Source of the DNA: an uncultured Eubacteriales bacterium
GTDB lineage: Bacteria; Bacillota; Clostridia; Monoglobales; UMGS1388
Length of the DNA: 10,595 nt
NCBI GenBank assembly: GCA_900551345.1
Contig: URVP01000036.1
Coordinates: forward strand, 1-10,595
Direction: 5' to 3'
A model generated the notes under the pieces. It ran no database searches. It saw nothing but the letters and a program-made list of their open reading frames with translations, and was not told the DNA's origin. Of the stretch, positions 1-5,883 are shown in pieces. The first letter of the stretch is position 1, and the number at the start of each line of letters is the position of its first letter. A program made the translations under genes and the position numbers.

Positions 1-158
1 TCAGGGTCATCTGCATAAACAATCTTGTTGCCCAAAGTCATAAGCTGACGGGAATTATTAACGATTTCTCTTTCAGGGACAGTCTGCCCCATTACAGCAG
101 GTGCTGCAATTGCCAACAGCATGATAGCTGCAATAATGATGCTGATAAGCTTCTTCAT
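1..158 (-). CDS. Secreted protein, N-terminal fragment; probable second GH5-like glycoside hydrolase (cut by window edge)
   Basis: Only 52 codons are present, from an ATG at base 158 to the window edge. The start is supported by a strong ribosome binding site, GAGGTGG, 5 bases upstream (164-170). The first ~25 residues (MKKLISIIIAAIMLLAIAAP...) form a classical Sec signal peptide: Lys-rich start, long hydrophobic core, and a likely cleavage region near Ala-Pro-Ala-Val-Met-Gly. The following mature segment SRQLMTLGNKIVYADDP aligns with SHMLKVHGNKLVWEDDES, the mature N-terminus of the GH5 enzyme just upstream (shared S..-L..-GNK-[IL]-V-.-[AE]-DD). In that enzyme this strand leads directly into the GH5 barrel. 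The inference is that this is a tandem paralogous glycoside hydrolase. No catalytic residue is visible, so the family call is tentative; the secreted nature is much surer. Confidence 0.6.
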   Translation of the reverse strand, partial: MKKLISIIIAAIMLLAIAAPAVMGQTVPEREIVNNSRQLMTLGNKIVYADDP

Positions 159-170
159 ATTTCCCACCTC

Positions 171-213
171 AAAAATAAAATTAATATGTAAATGCGATTA
201 CGCAACATATTTA
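171..213 (-). terminator. Hairpin plus U-rich tail between the two secreted-enzyme genes
   Basis: Directly after the GH5 stop codon there is an inverted repeat: TGCG (193-196) and CGCA (201-204) around a 4-base loop, continued after a 3-base bulge by ATATGT (184-189) and ACATAT (205-210). On the transcribed strand the 3' arm is followed by an A/U run containing UUUUAUUUUU (171-183). This resembles an intrinsic terminator, though the outer stem is AT-rich and weak. It may be a leaky terminator or an intercistronic stabilising hairpin that lets some transcription reach the next gene. Confidence 0.45.
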
Positions 214-216
214 AAA

Positions 217-2655
217 TCAGTCACCGTATATAACTCCATTGTCAGTTATTGTTACAGTCTGACAGACGGGTATTCCTCCTTGACTGTCACGCCATGTGCA
301 AACTTTAATATAATAGTCGGATATATCTTCTACTTCTGAGAAAATAAGCTGTAAACTATTCTTAGGTGAACGAGTGTTAGCATCAAGGGTAATTTCATCG
401 CAAGCCATTTTTACAAGCTTTCCGCTGCCGTCATACAGACCCATAAAGTAGAAAAGGTCATCAATTTTTCCGGAATCATTCTGCCAACGCATTGAAACCT
501 CAACATTTTTATCGCTGATTGCACCTTTTACGCTCATGGAATCAGGGTAATAAGCCGCCGTTCCATACCAAATCGCCTCAAAAGATTCAAATGTTGTATA
601 GTCGGTAAAAGAATGATCTCCCGTAAAATTCAACTTAACTATAGGTTCAAAATCATTATAATCCATATTGTAAATAGTTTTCATATCTGTTTTAACCCAT
701 GTATCGTCAGGAGTGGGCATTAGTTCTTCAGGTGTAATAATTATAGTAGACCATTCTCCGTTTGTATTTGGAATGGTAACAGTATTGGTAAGCTTTTCAA
801 CACCGCTCGCCCTGTAATGCAAGGAAACTTGCAATCCAAGATCCTGATTACTCTTATATCTAAAGCGGAATCCATCAAAATCTACAAAGTTACCGAAAGT
901 GCCTGCTCCGGAGCAACCGAACTGCTGAGTATCACCAAAAAGTCCAGAAACTTCCATTGCGGGGCTTACGCCGTCTTCAGCACCGCCGTCTACATAAATG
1001 ATATATCCCTTTTTTGACCAATCATCTAATGTTGAACCTTTCGTAAAGTCCACAATTTGATTTTTAGCTACGATAGTCTCCGAAACATCATAGCCTACAG
1101 GAGGATCGATTTCTACAGTATCAAGACCATCTGATTCAGTTCCCAAAACATGGAAATCATATACGCAAGCGATAGGGTCACTGTTTGCAACATTTGAGAT
1201 ATTAAACATTATGTATCTTGCCGAAGTAGGCACTATATATCTGTCAACAACGCTTGCTTCATTATCCGTAACCGTATCAACCAATGTCCATTTAGAGTTA
1301 TCTTTACTTAAGTAAATCTGAAAATCTGTTGCATTGCTGTATTCACCGTCCCCACCAAGCCGTGCAATGTATCTGTTGATTCTGTACAAACCACCCAAAT
1401 CAACGGTAAAGTATCTATCACCCGACCTGCTGCAGCTCCAATAAGTTGTCATATCATTGTCCACAGCATACATAGCATCTAGTGATTCATTAGGTCTGCC
1501 TACAGACTGATCAATTACCTGCTTATTGAGCGCTATGCTTGTACCCTTTCTGCTAATTAGCATATCACGGACATAAACGCCATGATATTCAGTTGGGGTA
1601 AATGCATAATTTTCGGATTTATAATCATTTCCGAACTCATCCGGAGATTTAAGCATAGCCGGAGCAGAAGAGGGATGGAAACTGTATGCAGTAAAGTTCA
1701 TGTAGTTATCATATTGCTCATAATCATCAAACCATTTTAAAAGGTGAGCAAACCACTTATCATGATACTGTTCATCACCGGGTTTGAACTTCTTTCTTCC
1801 AAGTTCCCAGTTAAGATTTTCATCCCAACCGAACTCGCCCATAAGCATAGGATACTCCATTCTGGTAGGTCCTATTTCACTCTCCCAGCTGGGCGTATAA
1901 CCGTGCCAAGCATACCAATGGGTATCATACATAATTCCATTTCCCACATTGGTTTCACCTTTGGAATTTCTGTCAACAAGAGCATATCCGTTTACGATTC
2001 CACTCGTATTCTTAGCATAGCTTCTACCGCCTGCTACAATTATGTTTCTTGCACCGGTATCACGGATAATCTCAACAATTTTCTGATGTCCGATTTTACT
2101 GCCGCCGTCACCGTCACGCCATATATCCCAGTTTGAAGGTGTAGGTTCGTTAAGTATGCCAAAGAGAACTGTCGGATTATTTTTAAACATCTCAGCAGCC
2201 TCTTTCCAGAACTGAACATCTGTTTCATCGAAAATATTATATTCATGAAGATCAAGAATTACATATTTACCAGCTTTTTCAGCATAGGATATAACCTTCT
2301 TCACATATGTTCTGTATGAAGACGCACTTCCGTAATTATAACCCCCATTCCAGCCTTTTGTGCCGACTGCAAGACGAATAACATTACAGTGCCAGTTATT
2401 CATAGCCTCTTGTATATTGCGTTCCCATTTTTCCGCTTCAGGAGTACCGGTCCATTCTCCGCCGGGGATATTAACACCGCTGAGAACTACCTCTACTGAT
2501 TCATCATCCTCCCACACCAACTTGTTGCCATGTACTTTTAACATATGTGATTGATTTGTGTATTCTTCCGCTCCAAATGACACGAAAGTCATTCCGCTAA
2601 CAAGCGAAACTGTCATAACCATTGCTATAAGCATAGCCAAAAATTTCTTTATCAT
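217..2655 (-). CDS. Secreted multidomain GH5 glycoside hydrolase (cellulase-like) with CBM32/discoidin-type module
   Basis: An 812-residue secreted enzyme expected to cleave beta-1,4-linked plant polysaccharide outside the cell by the retaining mechanism of family GH5. Residues 1-29 are a Sec signal peptide without a lipobox. Residues ~36-365 are the GH5 barrel: Arg95 in NVIRL, His137 in LDLHEYN, the acid/base Glu170 in GILNEP, His246 and Tyr248 in DTHWY, and the nucleophile Glu274 in MLMGEFG. Residues ~375-505 look like an F5/8 type C (CBM32-like) module, with AVDNDMTTYW and FTVDLGG. Residues ~530-700 form another beta-rich, possibly carbohydrate-binding, module (FTKGSTLDDW start). Residues ~705-812 are a C-terminal beta-rich domain I cannot name. 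No dockerin or SLH repeat is seen, so it is probably a free enzyme. The ATG start has GGAGGGA 5 bases upstream (2661-2667). No confident promoter was found in 2668-2815. The exact substrate (glucan, mannan or xyloglucan) cannot be decided. Confidence 0.92.
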   Translation of the reverse strand: MIKKFLAMLIAMVMTVSLVSGMTFVSFGAEEYTNQSHMLKVHGNKLVWEDDESVEVVLSGVNIPGGEWTGTPEAEKWERNIQEAMNNWHCNVIRLAVGTKGWNGGYNYGSASSYRTYVKKVISYAEKAGKYVILDLHEYNIFDETDVQFWKEAAEMFKNNPTVLFGILNEPTPSNWDIWRDGDGGSKIGHQKIVEIIRDTGARNIIVAGGRSYAKNTSGIVNGYALVDRNSKGETNVGNGIMYDTHWYAWHGYTPSWESEIGPTRMEYPMLMGEFGWDENLNWELGRKKFKPGDEQYHDKWFAHLLKWFDDYEQYDNYMNFTAYSFHPSSAPAMLKSPDEFGNDYKSENYAFTPTEYHGVYVRDMLISRKGTSIALNKQVIDQSVGRPNESLDAMYAVDNDMTTYWSCSRSGDRYFTVDLGGLYRINRYIARLGGDGEYSNATDFQIYLSKDNSKWTLVDTVTDNEASVVDRYIVPTSARYIMFNISNVANSDPIACVYDFHVLGTESDGLDTVEIDPPVGYDVSETIVAKNQIVDFTKGSTLDDWSKKGYIIYVDGGAEDGVSPAMEVSGLFGDTQQFGCSGAGTFGNFVDFDGFRFRYKSNQDLGLQVSLHYRASGVEKLTNTVTIPNTNGEWSTIIITPEELMPTPDDTWVKTDMKTIYNMDYNDFEPIVKLNFTGDHSFTDYTTFESFEAIWYGTAAYYPDSMSVKGAISDKNVEVSMRWQNDSGKIDDLFYFMGLYDGSGKLVKMACDEITLDANTRSPKNSLQLIFSEVEDISDYYIKVCTWRDSQGGIPVCQTVTITDNGVIYGD

Positions 2656-2815
2656 ATTACTCCCTCCAAAATGTCCGACAATATTGTTTATTAGTGAATT
2701 TGCAAAACAGCTGCCCCTCTATATAAGATAAATCAAATATGACCATGCCGTTCTATTCAAATACAATATTTCAGTGCTGAACATAAAAAAATAACTTTTC
2801 CTAAAATACAACATA

Positions 2816-2843
2816 CGGGGCAGACATAATTTGCCTACCCCCG
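2816..2843 (-). terminator. Candidate terminator hairpin downstream of stalk protein 1
   Basis: About 38 bases past the stop codon of the stalk gene, the transcribed strand carries CGGGG (2843-2839) pairing with CCCCG (2820-2816). The stem extends through UAG/CUG after a single-base bulge, with a loop of about 11 bases. It is the only G/C-rich stem in an AT-rich gap. The sequence after it (UAUGUUGUAUUUU) is U-rich but not a clean U-run, so efficiency is uncertain. It separates the stalk gene from the GH5 gene. Confidence 0.4.
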
Positions 2844-2880
2844 GTTATAAATCGATTATTATAAAATTTAATGGTTTATC

Positions 2881-3846
2881 TTATTCTGTAACACCGTATT
2901 TTTCCTTAAGGCGTGCTTCGTGATCTGCAAGCTCTTGGCGAAGCTCTTCTGCACGGATAAGATATGGTTCTCTTGCAGCTTCTGCAAGCTGTACCTGACC
3001 ACCCTCCTGTGCTCCTGTAGCTCCGGTACTCTGCTTAATTGTTTCATCGTAAGCCTGCTGTCCAAGTTCTTCCTGCTCAGCAATAAGCTTTTCATACCTT
3101 TCCACATACTGAGCATATTCTTCTTCAAATGAGGTATATACTTCCTCAGTTTCTGAACTTTCACTAAAGAATCCGGTGATAGAAGCTGTCTGGGTTACTT
3201 CATTCCAGCCAACTACACATCCGAGTGTTTCAAAAACTGCTCTGAAAGGCACATATGTCCTATCATTGTAAAGAATGTTCGGCTCGGTGATCTGTGTTCC
3301 GTTTACAATAACCGTAATTGCATTAAGATCTACTGCTAGATCCTGTTCCTGAGCAACAGGTACAGTTTGTGTCATATTTGCATATTTTTGCTCAAGATCT
3401 GCTGCCTTTGCTTCAAATTCTGCTGAAAGTCTTGCAGCCTCTTCTTCCAATTTTGACTTTTCATCTGCGTCATCGGTTTGAGATGCGAGACTGTTCTGAT
3501 ACGATATAAGCATATCATACTCTGATTTAAGTGCAGCATATTCTTCATCATATGAACCGTAGCTGCTTACCAATTCTTCGGGAAATTGAACTTCCCCATT
3601 TGATGTAATTGTTGCTGTAGCGGTTGCATCGTCATATTCAACCGTACAACCTATACTTTCGGCGATATCTCTGAGCGGAACATAAGTTCTGTCATTGTAA
3701 AGGAGATTAATGCCTGTATACTGCTGATCATTGAGCACAACATTTATACCATTAACGGATATTTTTTCAATTGTCTGTGCTGAAGCAGCGATACTTGTTG
3801 CCATAACCGCAGCTGCAACACTCGCTGTAATTCTTTTTAAATTCAT
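2881..3846 (-). CDS. Secreted stalk-domain protein (two copper amine oxidase N-terminal-like repeats), paralog 1
   Basis: A 321-residue protein. Residues 1-23 are a Sec signal peptide ending in ASA-Q. Two repeats of the Cu_amine_oxidN1 'stalk' fold follow: residues ~28-83 with NDRTYVPLRDIAESIGC (51-67) and residues ~174-226 with NDRTYVPFRAVFETLGC (194-210). Despite the family name there is no amine oxidase catalytic domain; these small beta repeats are common in secreted or surface proteins of Clostridia and have no established enzymatic role. Between the repeats (~98-160) lies a charged, Glu/Ala/Lys-rich segment likely to be coiled coil. A C-terminal helical part (~235-321) begins at EEVYTSFEEEYA and is shared with the paralog at 4856-5791. 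The ATG at 3846 is preceded by AAGGGG and AAGGA and by a strong promoter (3890-3918). No SLH, LPXTG or transmembrane anchor is seen, so the protein is probably exported and soluble or non-covalently held. Function unknown. Confidence 0.9.
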   Translation of the reverse strand: MNLKRITASVAAAVMATSIAASAQTIEKISVNGINVVLNDQQYTGINLLYNDRTYVPLRDIAESIGCTVEYDDATATATITSNGEVQFPEELVSSYGSYDEEYAALKSEYDMLISYQNSLASQTDDADEKSKLEEEAARLSAEFEAKAADLEQKYANMTQTVPVAQEQDLAVDLNAITVIVNGTQITEPNILYNDRTYVPFRAVFETLGCVVGWNEVTQTASITGFFSESSETEEVYTSFEEEYAQYVERYEKLIAEQEELGQQAYDETIKQSTGATGAQEGGQVQLAEAAREPYLIRAEELRQELADHEARLKEKYGVTE

Positions 3847-3889
3847 AATTCCTTTTCCCCTTTGCTATCAAATAATAAGATTGTTTTTA

Positions 3890-3918
3890 ATTATAACAAA
3901 TATCTACATAAAAATCAA
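3890..3918 (-). promoter_or_regulatory. Sigma-A-like promoter with extended -10, driving stalk protein 1
   Basis: On the minus strand: -35 TTGATT (3918-3913), a spacer of exactly 17 bases, and a consensus -10 TATAAT (3895-3890) preceded by TGT, which gives an extended -10 element. It lies 43 bases before the ATG at 3846. This indicates that the stalk gene can be transcribed independently of the CPBP protease gene upstream of it. Confidence 0.8.
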
Positions 3919-3965
3919 TAGAAATTATACAAAATAACCTATTTCAAATTTTTAAGACTTATATA

Positions 3966-4859
3966 CTATGGCAGTGAGATCGCAGAGTAAAACATAACAA
4001 AACTTACAGCGATAAAGCTCATTGCACCCGGATTTATCACCATTTGTCTAATTTCACCCGGTTTAAACCGTTCTCCCAGTTTTAAATATGGTAGCATCTT
4101 AAATACTACTACAATACCGTAAATTATAACCGCAAGAAGTACATAAAGTCCAACCCCTTGAATTATTGTATTTTCACTTTCAAGAAGTTTTGGAAAAACA
4201 AACGAACCCGATATGTTAACAGCAACATGAAGCAAAATAGTGTACATCAGTCTATTTGTTTTAACCGTAATTACTGCAAATACCAATCCCAGTACCAATG
4301 CATAGAAGAACTGTGAGAAATTACCGTGAAACAGTCCAAAAGCAAAAGCACTGAACCATACAGCAGCCTTTTCTCCATAAGGCAATGTCTTTTTTATGAC
4401 AATACCTCGGAACATTATCTCTTCCATAACAGGCGAAATTATGCAACTGCATAAGAACATCAAAACACGGTCGGTGTTCTCAAGAGTATCAAGAGGGTTA
4501 ACAACGGTATGTCCAACCATATTGGAAATATAACTGTTTACCAAAGCACCCACAAAATTAAAAATATATGTAAGTGAAATGCAGACAAATATGAGTCTGA
4601 CAAAATCCCGTGGGGTTATCCTTCTTTTCGGATAGTCCGTCTTTTCCCCCGGTCCGCAAATCAAAGCGAACAACGGTACTGCAATCATATAAAAGCATAC
4701 TATATACATGGTCCAGTAATAGTACGGTGAATTAAAGAACACCGGAAAAAATTCCGCACATATTAAATCCATTATAAATTGCATAACTATGGATGCAACC
4801 CACGAAACTACAAGTGCAAAACCAATACGGCTGTATGTATTCTTCTGCAAACCTATCAA
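3966..4859 (-). CDS. CPBP (CAAX/Abi-type) family intramembrane metalloprotease
   Basis: A 297-residue polytopic membrane protein with about eight hydrophobic segments. It carries the three conserved CPBP (Rce1-like, PF02517) motifs in order: EEIMFR with Glu146, Glu147 and Arg151; FGLFH with Phe174 and His178; and HVAVN with His211 and Asn215. In Rce1-type proteases these glutamates and histidines make up the membrane-embedded active site, so the enzyme is probably active; its substrate is unknown. The start is the non-ATG codon TTG at 4859. The overlap reads TTGA, so TTG shares two bases with the TGA stop of the upstream stalk gene, indicating translational coupling. GAGG sits immediately before this TTG, so initiation at the TTG three codons later (Leu4) is also possible. 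The later Met27 would remove most of the first membrane segment. The gene shares the stalk paralog 2 promoter. No clear terminator follows. Confidence 0.9.
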   Translation of the reverse strand: MIGLQKNTYSRIGFALVVSWVASIVMQFIMDLICAEFFPVFFNSPYYYWTMYIVCFYMIAVPLFALICGPGEKTDYPKRRITPRDFVRLIFVCISLTYIFNFVGALVNSYISNMVGHTVVNPLDTLENTDRVLMFLCSCIISPVMEEIMFRGIVIKKTLPYGEKAAVWFSAFAFGLFHGNFSQFFYALVLGLVFAVITVKTNRLMYTILLHVAVNISGSFVFPKLLESENTIIQGVGLYVLLAVIIYGIVVVFKMLPYLKLGERFKPGEIRQMVINPGAMSFIAVSFVMFYSAISLP

Positions 4860-5791
4860 TCCTCAACCGTGGGATCCATCGGAACTTCTCCGGTGTATCC
4901 ATACTTAGTTTTAAGGTTATTTACCTTTGTGACAAACTCATCAAGAAGAGCTTCTGCTCTCTTGTCAAATTCAGCTCTCGCCTCAAGAGCCTGCTGAATC
5001 TGTGCCTCTACCTGACCCCCGGTACCGCCAACACTTCTGTTAATTGCACCTTCATATGCCTGATCGCCAAGAAGTCTCTGTTCATTTATGCGTTCTTTGT
5101 AATCCGCCGCAAGAAGTGCATATTCCTCTTCAAAAGAGGTATAAACCTCCTCTACAACGAGCTTACCCTTAATAGTTGCAGTCTGGGTTACATCATGCCA
5201 GAGCACCTCACAGCCAAGAGTTTCAAACACTGCTCTAAAAGGTACATATGTACGGTCATTGTAAAGAATGTTTGATTCTTCAATCTTTGTACCGTTAACG
5301 ATAACATTGATTGAATCGAATTCCACATCCAGTTCTACTGCAGGCTTTTGCTTTGCCATAGCTTTTGCTCTATATCTGGCATCAAGAGCTGCAACATCGT
5401 TTGTGAACTTCTGTTCAAGAATTTTCTTTGTAGCATCGTCACTGGCAAAAGCAGTATTCATATCAAAATTGTTTTTGAGGTCATTATAGTCCTGCTCATA
5501 GTCAGTGGGAAGCAGATTAACTCCTTCGCTGGTTGCTTTACCGGTTATGGTTGCAGTATTTGTGTCGCCGTCCCATTCTACCGTGCAGCCGAGGCTTTCG
5601 GCAATTTCACGAAGCGGTACATATGTACGGTCATTATAAAGAATGTTTGTTCCCGTTACATAGTCGTCGTTTTGCATAACGGTAACGGCATCAAGCTGCA
5701 TATATGCTTTTTCAGCCAACACAGATACCGATGAACATAAAACGGCTGTGCAAACAGCAATGCAAGCTGCTTTTTTGAATAAACTTTTCAT
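4856..5791 (-). CDS. Secreted stalk-domain protein (two copper amine oxidase N-terminal-like repeats), paralog 2
   Basis: A 311-residue paralog of the protein at 2881-3846 with the same architecture. Residues 1-26 are a Sec signal peptide (hydrophobic core, SVLA-E). Stalk repeats lie at ~31-84 (NDRTYVPLREIAESLGC) and ~155-209 (NDRTYVPFRAVFETLGC), with a charged helical linker between them (~95-145). The C-terminal helical region starts at VEEVYTSFEEEYA (~213-225) and contains the Gly-rich turn SVGGTGGQ, matching STGATGAQ in the paralog. The ATG at 5791 has AAAGGAG 9 bases upstream and a promoter at 5821-5850. The stop codon overlaps the TTG start of the CPBP protease, so the two form an operon. 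No anchor domain is visible. The two stalk repeats share an almost identical 34-base DNA segment (see findings). Biological role unknown; an export- or envelope-related job is inferred only from the signal peptide and the neighbour. Confidence 0.9.
   Translation of the reverse strand: MKSLFKKAACIAVCTAVLCSSVSVLAEKAYMQLDAVTVMQNDDYVTGTNILYNDRTYVPLREIAESLGCTVEWDGDTNTATITGKATSEGVNLLPTDYEQDYNDLKNNFDMNTAFASDDATKKILEQKFTNDVAALDARYRAKAMAKQKPAVELDVEFDSINVIVNGTKIEESNILYNDRTYVPFRAVFETLGCEVLWHDVTQTATIKGKLVVEEVYTSFEEEYALLAADYKERINEQRLLGDQAYEGAINRSVGGTGGQVEAQIQQALEARAEFDKRAEALLDEFVTKVNNLKTKYGYTGEVPMDPTVED
5241..5649 (-). repeat. Near-identical 34-bp intragenic direct repeat (copies at 5241-5274 and 5616-5649)
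   Basis: The two copies differ at one base of 34 and lie exactly 375 bp apart, which keeps the reading frame. Each contains the perfect 12-bp palindrome GTACATATGTAC (5242-5253 and 5617-5628). They encode the core of the two stalk repeats (N-I-L-Y-N-D-R-T-Y-V-P). The span listed covers both copies and the sequence between them. Confidence 0.85.
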
Positions 5792-5820
5792 ATCTATCCT
5801 CTCCTTTGCAAATTCATTTT

Positions 5821-5850
5821 ATCATAACATAAAATTTTAATCAATATCAA
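5821..5850 (-). promoter_or_regulatory. Sigma-A-like promoter with extended -10, driving stalk protein 2 and the CPBP protease
   Basis: On the minus strand: -35 TTGATA (5850-5845), an 18-base spacer, and -10 TATGAT (5826-5821) preceded by TGT (extended -10). It is 29 bases before the ATG at 5791 and 33 bases beyond the polC stop codon. It closely resembles the promoter of stalk paralog 1. Confidence 0.65.
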
Positions 5851-5883
5851 ATTTATTTCATTTATGTGAAAATTAGGTGAAAT

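Noticed and set aside
217..700. Dockerin or cell-wall anchor at the GH5 C-terminus
   Set aside because: No duplicated calcium-binding Asp-x-Asn-x-Asp motif, no SLH repeats and no LPXTG signal are present before the stop codon.
2656..2815. Sigma-A promoter for the GH5 gene (TTGTAT or TTGAAT with several possible -10 boxes)
   Set aside because: No pair combines acceptable boxes with 16-18 base spacing, so the promoter position could not be decided from sequence.
2881..3846. Copper amine oxidase enzyme
   Set aside because: Only the small N-terminal-like stalk repeats are present; the large catalytic domain and its topaquinone site are absent, so no oxidase function should be assigned.
4793..5275. 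160-codon open frame on the + strand across the stalk/CPBP junction
   Set aside because: Antisense to two well-supported genes with family motifs; its composition looks like a shadow frame and there is no upstream binding site.
5241..5649. CRISPR-like or mobile-element repeat
   Set aside because: There are only two copies, both coding for the stalk repeat core in frame, with coding sequence between them; no array, transposase or terminal repeats.
5851..5883. Intrinsic terminator after polC
   Set aside because: Only a weak TTTCA/TGAAA match and a TTTCAC direct repeat are seen in AT-rich sequence; there is no G/C-rich stem followed by a U-run, so termination there is not supported.
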